64,000 bases of DNA from Bacteroidia bacterium. Its GTDB lineage: Bacteria > Bacteroidota > Bacteroidia > UKL13-3. The stretch spans positions 44,107 to 108,106 of the forward strand of contig JAIBAK010000005.1 of the NCBI GenBank assembly GCA_019695215.1, in the 5' to 3' direction. The translations under genes and the position numbers were made by a program. This document shows positions 7,456-15,092 of this stretch, piece by piece; within the stretch, counting starts at the first letter, position 1, and each line of letters begins with the position of its first letter. Below the pieces are notes generated by a model, which saw only the letters and a program-made list of their open reading frames with translations, had not been told where the DNA came from and searched no databases.

Positions 7456-9063
7456 ATGAACCCGCGTCCACATATTCTTGTCGTAGGTTCCGGCTTAGCC
7501 GGTATGTATTACGCCTTAAAAGTTTCGTCAGAAGCCAACGTGACGCTTGTTTGTAAAAATCAATTATTTGATTCAAATACATTTTGGGCACAGGGAGGCA
7601 TTGCATCCGTAATGAAGGAAGATGACTCCATAGAAAAACATATTGCCGACACAATAGAGGCCGGTGACGGATTATGTGATTTAAATGTGGTAACCGAACT
7701 GCTCTCGAAAGCACCAAAAGTGATTGAACAGTTGCTGCATGATGGTTTTAATTTTACCCGAAATGCTGACGGTACGCTAAATCTTTCGCGCGAGGGCGGA
7801 CACTCGGAAGCAAGGGTAGTTCATGCGCAGGACCGAACCGGAGAATACCTTATAAAAAATTTAACTGAAAAGATTAAGGCTCATCCGCAAATCACCGTTC
7901 TTGAAAATACGCAGGTTGTTGATTTGTATGTAAACGAAAACATTTGCACAGGTGCATGGGCCATTAATAAAACAAGCAACGAACTTATACTGATAAGGGC
8001 AAATCTTACCGTACTTGCCACCGGAGGAGCCGGAGGAATTTTCAAAAAAAACACCAATCCTGCGGGAGCCACCGGTGATGGATATGCCATGGCCTGGAGA
8101 GCGGGAGCCCTTTTATCAAACATGGAATTTGTACAATTTCATCCAACCATGTTTTACTCTAAAAACGGCAACTCCTTTTTAATTAGTGAAACCTTGCGCG
8201 GATATGGTGCCGAATTGAAATTGCCAAACGGTGACAGCTTTATGCAGCACTATCACAAACTCGGCTCGCTGGCCCCCAGAGATATTATTTCGAAAGCCAT
8301 TGCCGAGCAAATGCAACTGAACCATATTCCGTGTGTTTACCTTGACACCACCGTTTTCAGCGAAGCAGAATTACAGGGTAAATTCCCTTATATTTTTGGT
8401 CAATGTATTAAACACGGAATTAATCCCTCCCGGCAAATGATTCCGGTGGTGCCTGCAGCCCATTACTTTTGCGGAGGAATTTTAGCCGATACCAGTGGAA
8501 AAACTTCTATTCCCGGATTAGCGGTTATAGGAGAATCGGCCTGCACCGGATTACACGGAGCCAACCGGCTGGCAAGTAACTCGCTGCTGGAAGCTCTGGT
8601 GATGGCCGACAATTGCAGCAAACAAACGCTGCAATACTTAGTTGATTTGGAATATACGGGTGAAAAATTTTTGAATATTGCTCCGGTTAATTTGGTATCT
8701 GATGAACAAATTCAAAAAATTACCAACCCGGCAGAGCTGCAAAATATGATGTGGCATTTTTGCGGAATTATAAGGACGGAATCTTTACTAAAGTTGTTTA
8801 AAAATATTCTGCCGGAACAAATAAAAGAAGTTAAAAACAATATACGTGAGTACGGGCTTCTTCCCGCACTCATAGAACAAATGAACCGTCTGCAAACTGC
8901 CTTTCTGGTAACAGATGCTGCATGGAAAAGAAAAGAAAGCCGTGGATGCCACCTGTATAAAAATTATCCGCTGAAACTTAGTGCAGGTGCAAAATCTATT
9001 TCAATACCCTATGACGGAGAACAATTGATTCATATCTTTGAAGAAACAATACCACAAAAATGA
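7456..9063 (+). CDS. nadB: L-aspartate oxidase NadB
   Basis: A 535-residue flavoprotein that oxidises L-aspartate to iminoaspartate, the substrate of NadA; it can use O2 or fumarate as acceptor. Visible are the FAD dinucleotide-binding loop VVGSGLAGMYYALK (10-23), the FWAQGGIASV motif, SREGGHSEARVVHAQD, ATGGAGGIF, and LHGANRLASNSLLEAL near residue 370, all typical of NadB and of the fumarate reductase flavoprotein fold. Length is normal. It is co-transcribed with nadA and its last codons overlap the start of the following lipoprotein gene (ATGA). Confidence 0.95.
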   Translation: MNPRPHILVVGSGLAGMYYALKVSSEANVTLVCKNQLFDSNTFWAQGGIASVMKEDDSIEKHIADTIEAGDGLCDLNVVTELLSKAPKVIEQLLHDGFNFTRNADGTLNLSREGGHSEARVVHAQDRTGEYLIKNLTEKIKAHPQITVLENTQVVDLYVNENICTGAWAINKTSNELILIRANLTVLATGGAGGIFKKNTNPAGATGDGYAMAWRAGALLSNMEFVQFHPTMFYSKNGNSFLISETLRGYGAELKLPNGDSFMQHYHKLGSLAPRDIISKAIAEQMQLNHIPCVYLDTTVFSEAELQGKFPYIFGQCIKHGINPSRQMIPVVPAAHYFCGGILADTSGKTSIPGLAVIGESACTGLHGANRLASNSLLEALVMADNCSKQTLQYLVDLEYTGEKFLNIAPVNLVSDEQIQKITNPAELQNMMWHFCGIIRTESLLKLFKNILPEQIKEVKNNIREYGLLPALIEQMNRLQTAFLVTDAAWKRKESRGCHLYKNYPLKLSAGAKSISIPYDGEQLIHIFEETIPQK

Positions 9064-9524
9064 TACAAATACGTTTACCCCTTTTGAGTTTAATTACACT
9101 GTTGTTCATTACGGTTTCCTGCAGTGAGGAATCCGGCCCGACAAATGCATCCGCTTCAAACGAAACCGTTTCGGAAGAACCGGTAAAACAAGGAAACAAA
9201 TGGCGATTTAATCCAGAAATTACATTTGAGTTACGTTCGGTAGAAAACAGCATTATTAATTTTAACGACCTTCAGAAAAAAGCAATCAATGAGGAGCCCT
9301 ACCACGCCTTTGCCGATATACTGGATCAGCATGCAAGCAAGATAGAATCAATGCTGCAGGGGCAAAATGAAGCCGATAATTCACTTGCATCAGAACTGCA
9401 AAAGCTTAAATCAATTTCGCAGGAATTGCATAACAGTAAAGACCTGCATGCCAAAGAAACATTTAACCATTTAAATGAATGGATTCATCATTTGCATTCG
9501 CAATTTGAGTTTGACTACAATTAA
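9060..9524 (+). CDS. Hypothetical lipoprotein downstream of nadB
   Basis: A 154-residue protein with a lipoprotein signal (MIQIRLPLLSLITLLFITVSC, lipidated Cys21 after a 20-residue signal), a Ser/Glu/Thr-rich linker and a helical C-terminal part with several His (DQHASK, LHNSKDLHAKETFNHLNEWIHHLHS). The His clustering toward the end might bind metal. It overlaps nadB by four bases and so belongs to the FNR-controlled nadAB operon. Function unknown. Confidence 0.7.
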   Translation: MIQIRLPLLSLITLLFITVSCSEESGPTNASASNETVSEEPVKQGNKWRFNPEITFELRSVENSIINFNDLQKKAINEEPYHAFADILDQHASKIESMLQGQNEADNSLASELQKLKSISQELHNSKDLHAKETFNHLNEWIHHLHSQFEFDYN

Positions 9525-9587
9525 CCGAAATTATTACATTTGGTAATAGTAAACGTTTTAGCAGCAGATAAGCCCTGCTAACTTTCC

Positions 9588-10010
9588 TCAGGAAACAGGA
9601 GAACTCCACTCGGCATACGAATCGCGGGTTTCGTACAATTTTAAATTTACCAGATGAATATTTTCGGGAATATTTTGTTCTATCCTGTTTTTTATTTCGA
9701 GAATAAGAAACTCAACGGTGGGTTCGGTTTCCAAAATAATTAATCGCTGGTCGGTAGCTAAAATTGATGACTTGTATTTCTCGGCTCCGGCTTCCGACAA
9801 AATAAGTGCATGGTCGAATTTCTCAATGACCAGCTCGTTCACTAATTTCTTTAATAATTTTAAATCGATAATCATTCCGTTGGTCAGCTGATGGGATGCT
9901 ACCCCTACGTGCAACTCATACCTGTGCCCGTGAATATGCCTGCACACGCCCGGATAATCGGCAATGGCATGAGCCGCTTCAAAATAAAAAATTTTGTTGA
10001 TAGTGAGCAT
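9588..10010 (-). CDS. queD: 6-pyruvoyl-tetrahydropterin synthase / QueD family
   Basis: A 140-residue protein of the PTPS/QueD family, which makes 6-carboxytetrahydropterin from dihydroneopterin triphosphate on the way to queuosine, or tetrahydropterins. The zinc His residues are in FEAAH (11-15) and CRHIHGH (23-29), with the catalytic Cys in front of RHIHGH, FDHALIL for the catalytic His, and LYETRDSYAEW near the end for the pterin-anchoring Glu. It is the last gene of the norC-norB-598-residue unknown-queD run, 10 bp after the unknown gene, which is an unusual setting. Confidence 0.85.
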   Translation of the reverse strand: MLTINKIFYFEAAHAIADYPGVCRHIHGHRYELHVGVASHQLTNGMIIDLKLLKKLVNELVIEKFDHALILSEAGAEKYKSSILATDQRLIILETEPTVEFLILEIKNRIEQNIPENIHLVNLKLYETRDSYAEWSSPVS

Positions 10011-10020
10011 CCCTTTTGAA

Positions 10021-11817
10021 TTAAGCCGTTACCATTCCTGCCAACTGTTGCTCCAGCTCGGCAAACTCCCTTTTCATTTGGTTGATGAAAGACTCCTTTT
10101 CTTCCTGCATTTTATCAAGGAGGTTATTATAGTAGCAAATGCCCGAAAGTAAATTGCTGCGAAACGTATTAATATAATCCTCCTTTTTACTGCTGATTGC
10201 CTGAATATTTTTATTGATTTCCTTTTTCAGGTAATCAATATAAATGCGCAATTCATTTACAAAAACATGAGACCTTGGTACGTTGTTTAGCACACTCCCG
10301 CGTCCGTAAATATGCCCTGCCATTTGAGCCAGTGTAAACACTCCCGAAAAATAAGTCAGATTAGGTCCCGGGCAAATAGTTACGGCATTAAGTTTATGTG
10401 GATGCGGAATATGTTTTTCGATAAATACGGATGTACTTAAACCTTCACATAAACAATCTTTCTCTGTTACCAGATCAATTTGTTGCTGTTTGGTTTGCTC
10501 ATCTGCTTCGCTGGCTTTTATTTCTTTTATTTTTAAATGCTGGTACTCGCGCGATGCCACACAAATTGGCTTCTCGGTAAACTCCGTATTAAAAGAGAGG
10601 AGTTTTAAATAACACGGACTACCGGCTCTGTGTTTTTCAATGCGTGATTTACGCTGCACTTCTGAACTGCTTTTCCTGAAATTATTAAACGGAACACCCA
10701 ACGGAGAAGCATTACTCAAATAATAATCATCAGGTTTGGCCGAAGCTAAAGCAGTGAGGGTTTCGTAATCTACGTTGGTAACTTCCGGTACTAATAAAAA
10801 CGGACTCCCCCAGCCAATGCTGTCCATTTTGTAATAACTGAGAAAAAACTGCTGCTCATTAAACGTGCCCACTCCGCCCTGAACCGTAATGCTGAGTTTT
10901 GGTACGGAAGCAAACACATCGCGTCCTTTTTCTTTAAGCGTTTGATTACATAATTCGAATAATGTTTTTGTCAGCTCCTCCCTCTTAGCTTTAAACTCTT
11001 CCATCACAGGCCCGAGCAACAATCCATCGGTGGCAAACGCGTGCCCCCCGCAATTCAAGCCCGATTCAATTCTGAATTCAGAAACCCAGAGTCCCTTTTT
11101 TGCGAGAAATTTTCCCTGAATAAGGGCCGAACGATAATCACTTACCTTAATGGTAATTCGTTTTTTGAGATTCCCGTTTTTATCGGGGAAAAAATCATCA
11201 AACGTTTCGCAATAGCTATACAACCTCGGATTTAACCCTGCAGAAAATACCACTGAAGAGGATACATTACTTAAGGCAAAGCCGCGCAAAGCAGCAAGGG
11301 CATCATTATATTCAACCGGAAGAGGTTCGCCTGATGGATCATAATTTGTTTTATCCACCTTGGTCATAATATTTATATCAATATCTCCTGCTGCCATAGC
11401 AGCCCTTAATTCGTCCTGCAATTTTAACTGCTCGGCTCCCGAAGCATCCTGCATCTTTAAATACTTTTGCTTTAACGGAGAATCTTCGGGAAGCAATTCA
11501 AAATATTTTACAATTTCGGCTCCTTCTTCAAATCGTTCGGTCCTGATTATGTCTAATTGATTTTTTACAATTAAATCAAGCACATTAAGGTACTCGGTGA
11601 TGCGTTTTGCCCGGTAGTCATGTTCTGATTTGGTAATATGCCGGAAGGGAAGCTGAAGCGATTCGCAATAGTACTTACGCATTTTTTCTACCAATTCGTC
11701 CTCTATCACGGAAACTACCGAAGATATGCCGAAACGAGCTACCTTAACCGGTGTATCAACGGTAAACGAAAGACCCATAACCGGAATGTGAAAAGAGTGA
11801 ACGGGGGAAATACTCAT
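10021..11817 (-). CDS. Large conserved-looking protein of unknown function in the nor operon
   Basis: A 598-residue soluble protein I cannot place firmly. It has no signal peptide or membrane segments. The N-terminus (HIPVMGLSFTVDTPVKVARFG) and a Gly-rich stretch in the middle (ESGLNCGGHAFATDG) recall FMN-binding TIM-barrel enzymes such as nitronate monooxygenases; three other Cys-containing sites (GSPCYLK, EKDCLCEGLS, VTICPGPN) could bind a cofactor. The last 80 residues are a predicted coiled coil. I chose the ATG at 11817; a TTG at 11865 would extend it 16 residues toward norB, which ends at 11875. Co-transcription with norCB makes a role linked to NO or its products plausible. Confidence 0.6.
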   Translation of the reverse strand: MSISPVHSFHIPVMGLSFTVDTPVKVARFGISSVVSVIEDELVEKMRKYYCESLQLPFRHITKSEHDYRAKRITEYLNVLDLIVKNQLDIIRTERFEEGAEIVKYFELLPEDSPLKQKYLKMQDASGAEQLKLQDELRAAMAAGDIDINIMTKVDKTNYDPSGEPLPVEYNDALAALRGFALSNVSSSVVFSAGLNPRLYSYCETFDDFFPDKNGNLKKRITIKVSDYRSALIQGKFLAKKGLWVSEFRIESGLNCGGHAFATDGLLLGPVMEEFKAKREELTKTLFELCNQTLKEKGRDVFASVPKLSITVQGGVGTFNEQQFFLSYYKMDSIGWGSPFLLVPEVTNVDYETLTALASAKPDDYYLSNASPLGVPFNNFRKSSSEVQRKSRIEKHRAGSPCYLKLLSFNTEFTEKPICVASREYQHLKIKEIKASEADEQTKQQQIDLVTEKDCLCEGLSTSVFIEKHIPHPHKLNAVTICPGPNLTYFSGVFTLAQMAGHIYGRGSVLNNVPRSHVFVNELRIYIDYLKKEINKNIQAISSKKEDYINTFRSNLLSGICYYNNLLDKMQEEKESFINQMKREFAELEQQLAGMVTA

Positions 11818-11874
11818 AATGTATTTAATTTTTGTTTTTATTAATATTGGATGAAATATTGACAAATTGATTTC

Positions 11875-13251
11875 TCATCCTTCTTTCATTAAGGAACTAA
11901 AGCCATATCCCGGAACTTTTTTCCTGGTGTAGCACAAAATAAAAGTACGCAAAATAACCACGCAGGTACCGGTTATTGCTATCAGCAATCCAATACCCGC
12001 ACAAAACATCGCTATAAAATAAGGCCTGAAACTTAGCATCATTTGCTGAAATGAACTTTGAACCGGATTCATTTGCCAAATTCCTTTAAGCACACCAACC
12101 ACCAGCAGAGAAAGCAGCATTGTTCCTAAACAAATATTTAAAATGGTGAGCCACCTTCTTAAAACAGGATACGAATCCGTTTCATTGCATGATCCTTTAA
12201 GAAACTCCGAAGAAACTCCCAATAGAATGAGTGTATTAATCCCGATGGTTGTTCCCATAGCATGAGCAACGGTAACATGTGTACCATGGGTATAAATATT
12301 AATTGCCGGAATTGACATAAGCAATGCCAGAAATAAATTTAACAATACCCAGTGATCTGATGAATTTAAAAAATCAAAAGAAATTCTCCTGGCGGGTTTG
12401 CCTGCCGATGCATTTGTTTTTTTCCAGAGAAAAATAATCCGGAGAAAGATGATCCATTCCGTCATACTTACCGCATACGAGATAATTCTGACATAGGGAG
12501 CCGTAGGCAGGGTATAGATATGATGTCCCCAGTTAAACATGAGATTAAATAACCCGAGGAAATACATGGCAAAGGAAATTCCGGAACGGGCGGTTTGTTT
12601 ATCTCCCGAAATTCTTTCCATCAGGTAAAATGCAAGGCCATACACTAATTGATTCCATGAACCTACCAACGAGCCGTTCGACTTCCACTGAATGGTGAGG
12701 TCCTTCACAGCATCTTTATTGATGAATGGGAAAACCCAGAGGTAATTTTCACAAAAGGTTATAAGAAAGCAAACAATTCCGGTGAGCCACATCCAGTGGT
12801 ATACACTCCATTGGGGTTTTGATGCATAAACCAAAAGGTAACTGATTAAAAAAAACAACCAGCCTGCAGCAATAAAACCGGCATACTGCGGAGGAAACTC
12901 CCAATACTCTCTTCCTCCAAAAATACCACGATAATAGGAGGTGAAAATTATGACCATTGCCACAAACCAGATAACGTAATGTGCCAGAGCCATTGAGTGA
13001 ATGAGGTTATTTATTTTCACATCGCGGTAAGAACGGTACACTCCTCCGCTTGCTGCCATAAGAATCCAGAATACAACTGATGTAACATGCAGCGGCCGCA
13101 ACTGCGGGAACCCCAAATTGTTTTTTAAGAAATCCGGTGCGATGTAGTAAACCGATGCGAGCGAACCATAAATAACAGCCCCAACCAACATCAAGAGTGC
13201 GGTGACCAGAAATAAGCGATCGGCAAAAAAAGGAGTTGATTTACTATTCAT
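11875..13251 (-). CDS. norB: NorB-like haem-copper-family NO reductase large subunit, atypical ligands
   Basis: A 458-residue integral membrane protein with about 12 helices, of the cNOR/cbb3 branch of the haem-copper superfamily. Numbered from the ATG at 13251: the first low-spin haem His is in RPLHVTS (H55); the metal-centre pair is NWGHHIY (H243, H244); helix 10 reads THGTHVTVAHAMG. Two expected ligands differ: SWNQLVYG has Asn200 where the first metal-ligand His normally lies, and the helix-10 HxH motif is H330-A-M332, with Met in place of the second, low-spin haem His. NorB or a divergent NOR-like oxidoreductase is the best call. A GTG at 13272 is an alternative start. It overlaps norC by 8 bp. 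Confidence 0.8.
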   Translation of the reverse strand: MNSKSTPFFADRLFLVTALLMLVGAVIYGSLASVYYIAPDFLKNNLGFPQLRPLHVTSVVFWILMAASGGVYRSYRDVKINNLIHSMALAHYVIWFVAMVIIFTSYYRGIFGGREYWEFPPQYAGFIAAGWLFFLISYLLVYASKPQWSVYHWMWLTGIVCFLITFCENYLWVFPFINKDAVKDLTIQWKSNGSLVGSWNQLVYGLAFYLMERISGDKQTARSGISFAMYFLGLFNLMFNWGHHIYTLPTAPYVRIISYAVSMTEWIIFLRIIFLWKKTNASAGKPARRISFDFLNSSDHWVLLNLFLALLMSIPAINIYTHGTHVTVAHAMGTTIGINTLILLGVSSEFLKGSCNETDSYPVLRRWLTILNICLGTMLLSLLVVGVLKGIWQMNPVQSSFQQMMLSFRPYFIAMFCAGIGLLIAITGTCVVILRTFILCYTRKKVPGYGFSSLMKEG

Positions 13252-13663
13252 CTTTACACTTGATATCGCCACTCACGGTAGCCTTAAAATTTCTCGGATC
13301 GGCCTTTCCCGATTGATCCATGCAACGCAAAAACTCGGTCACTTTTTCAATTTCTGTTTCAGTCATTTTGAAGGCAGGCATTGTTTTCGTTCCGTTTTTT
13401 ATCATAATCCCGATATATCCGGTTCCGTTATCTTTAGTTGAATATACATTGGTGAGATCGGGTCCCAGGTATCCGCCAAGACCATAAAACTGGTGACACG
13501 ACTGGCAATTATTCTGCTGCCAGATTATTTTCCCTTCAAGGGCTGCATCGCCCAGCAGGGCTGTTTTTTTTAGCGAATGATTACTTGTGTACAGATGAAA
13601 ACTGTACATCACAAAAGAACACACTAAAAAAAGCAGGATACCGATTTTAACTGTAAACCTCAT
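13244..13663 (-). CDS. norC: NorC-like membrane-anchored cytochrome c
   Basis: A 139-residue partner of the NorB-like subunit. One N-terminal transmembrane helix (residues 5-23) anchors a periplasmic c-haem domain: CQSCH at 53-57, then FYGLGGYLGPDLTNV (59-73), a NorC signature, and the axial Met in KTMPAF (M95). It passes electrons to the large subunit. First gene of the nor operon; with the FNR-type palindrome at 13703 and the TAATTTTG box at 13679-13672, transcription is predicted to start only about 4 nt before the ATG. Confidence 0.85.
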   Translation of the reverse strand: MRFTVKIGILLFLVCSFVMYSFHLYTSNHSLKKTALLGDAALEGKIIWQQNNCQSCHQFYGLGGYLGPDLTNVYSTKDNGTGYIGIMIKNGTKTMPAFKMTETEIEKVTEFLRCMDQSGKADPRNFKATVSGDIKCKDE

Positions 13664-13671
13664 TCAGAGGT

Positions 13672-13679
13672 CAAAATTA
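13672..13679 (-). promoter_or_regulatory. -7 box of the norC promoter
   Basis: TAATTTTG on the minus strand, 29.5 bp from the centre of the palindrome at 13703-13714. Confidence 0.75.
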
Positions 13680-13702
13680 TCTGTAGTTGTACGGATAAAA
13701 AT

Positions 13703-13736
13703 TGATTAACGTCATTAATATATCTGATAGAAATCA
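13703..13736. promoter_or_regulatory. Paired FNR-type operators of the nor operon
   Basis: TGATTAACGTCA at 13703-13714 (proximal to norC) and TGATAGAAATCA at 13725-13736, 22 bp apart. The distal box overlaps the stop codon of the Crp/Fnr gene. Confidence 0.75.
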
Positions 13737-14438
13737 GTCCTTGAGGTTGGCAATATCCAGCAATTGTTTGGTATTGGTAATTCTGATAAGTTTTTTGTCA
13801 AGATCGATTACCCCTGCTTCGTTCCATTCCCTCAGGCACCTCACCACGGTTTCGGTGGCCATACCCGTAATATTGGCAATATCTTCCCTGTTTAGCACCA
13901 CATTGATAAAACCCCTATCGTTTACTCCAAAAGTATCTTTCAGCAACAACAGAGACTCGGCAAGACGCTCTTTGCTTGTTTTATGCAGCAGGTCAACATT
14001 TTTCTTCTCTGCCGTTTTTAATTCGCGGGCAAAGTTTTCCATTATTTTAAGCGACAGGTGAATATTCTTATTCAGTAATTCAAAAATATAGTGTTTTGGT
14101 ATCAGGCATATTTGCGAATCTTCAATTGCTTCGGCTGCAGCGCGGTATTGTTCCCCGGCCAATAAAGAGCGATAGCCAATAATGTCTCCGTCTTTTGCCA
14201 GCCTTAATATTTGAATATTTCCTTCATTGGTTGTTTTAAATACCTTTACCTTACCACGATGTACACAATATAAACCGGGTGGCTCACTTTCTTCATAAAA
14301 AATTAACTGCCCTTTTTTTACGTGAAATGAAGACTTGTAATTATTCAATTGCTCAATTTCTTCGCGGGTCAGGGTGCAAAACACAGAGAGTCCGAGGGTT
14401 TGGCAACTTGTACAATCTAATTTACTATTCAATGCCAT
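13734..14438 (-). CDS. fnr: Crp/Fnr-family regulator with FNR-like cysteines
   Basis: A 234-residue transcription factor: cyclic-nucleotide-binding-type beta-roll (about 30-125), long dimer helix (125-150) and C-terminal winged helix (about 165-225). The N-terminus has C9-X2-C12-X8-C21 and a fourth Cys at 111 in SQICLIPK, close to the four [4Fe-4S] ligands of E. coli FNR; the spacing of the third Cys is longer. The recognition helix carries ETVVRCLREW, where FNR has ExxSR and the Glu and Arg read the TGA half-site. I infer it senses oxygen (or NO) and binds the TGA(T/C)N4ATCA sites around it. It lies between the nor and nos operons. Confidence 0.85.
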   Translation of the reverse strand: MALNSKLDCTSCQTLGLSVFCTLTREEIEQLNNYKSSFHVKKGQLIFYEESEPPGLYCVHRGKVKVFKTTNEGNIQILRLAKDGDIIGYRSLLAGEQYRAAAEAIEDSQICLIPKHYIFELLNKNIHLSLKIMENFARELKTAEKKNVDLLHKTSKERLAESLLLLKDTFGVNDRGFINVVLNREDIANITGMATETVVRCLREWNEAGVIDLDKKLIRITNTKQLLDIANLKD

Positions 14439-14477
14439 TCGGTAAATCTAAGGGTTTTATCCCAAAACAAAAAAAAC

Positions 14478-14511
14478 TGATAAAAATCACGCTCAACTCT
14501 GATTCATATCA
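14478..14511. promoter_or_regulatory. Paired FNR-type operators of the cytochrome c-nosZ promoter
   Basis: TGATAAAAATCA at 14478-14489 and TGATTCATATCA at 14500-14511, both perfect in the half-sites, 22 bp apart. Confidence 0.8.
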
Positions 14512-14534
14512 AAAAGGGCCCTTTTGGCCGGGGC

Positions 14535-14542
14535 TACTTTTG
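14535..14542 (+). promoter_or_regulatory. -7 box of the cytochrome c-nosZ promoter
   Basis: TACTTTTG, starting 29.5 bp from the centre of the palindrome at 14500-14511; predicted transcript start near 14547, 42 nt before the ATG. Confidence 0.75.
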
Positions 14543-14588
14543 TTCTCAAATAATATAATTAAATTAGCCCAATAAAATTAAGTTCATA

Positions 14589-15056
14589 ATGACAAAAATT
14601 TACAGAAAAGCAGTATCAGTAACTGCAGTATTAGCTTTAGCTTTCGTATTCAGTAATTGTGGCTCATCAGACAAACCTGCTGAGCAATCGTCCGCCACAC
14701 CTGCCGCCCCGGCCGATAACGGAGAAGGGGTTGGAAACTTTAACGGAAAAGAAGTTGCTCCTTTTGATGCAGCTTTAGCAGAAAAAGGGAAAACCCTGTT
14801 TGAAGCCAAATGTTCAGCCTGCCATAAAATTACCGGAGACAAAGTGGTAGGTCCCGGACTTAAGGGCGTAACAGAACGCAGAAAACCACAATGGATTCTG
14901 AACATGATTACCAATCCTGTGGAGATGACCCAAAAAGACCCGACTGCGCAAGCGTTACTTGCCGAACACCTTACTCAAATGACCAATCAGAATGTGGCAG
15001 AAGATGAAGCATTGTCCATTCTGAATTACCTGCGCCAAAATGATGGAGCCAAATAA
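14589..15056 (+). CDS. Monohaem cytochrome c lipoprotein upstream of nosZ
   Basis: A 155-residue lipoprotein (signal ending FVFSNC, lipidated Cys24) with an Ala/Pro linker and one class I c-type haem domain: CSACHK near residue 77, then GPGLKGVTERRKPQWI and a Met-rich axial segment (LTQMTNQN). It probably delivers electrons to NosZ, whose gene follows 36 bp later in the same transcript; clade II nos clusters usually carry such a cytochrome. Confidence 0.85.
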   Translation: MTKIYRKAVSVTAVLALAFVFSNCGSSDKPAEQSSATPAAPADNGEGVGNFNGKEVAPFDAALAEKGKTLFEAKCSACHKITGDKVVGPGLKGVTERRKPQWILNMITNPVEMTQKDPTAQALLAEHLTQMTNQNVAEDEALSILNYLRQNDGAK

Positions 15057-15092
15057 ACAAGACCTCTAAATAACTTACTTAATTATTCAATT

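Noticed and set aside
14443..14489. FNR-type control of the Crp/Fnr gene itself through the box at 14478
   Set aside because: The box is present, but no TAnnTTTG lies at the 29.5-bp position on the minus strand; the nearest (TAGATTTA) is 33.5 bp away. Not excluded, but the fixed geometry fails.
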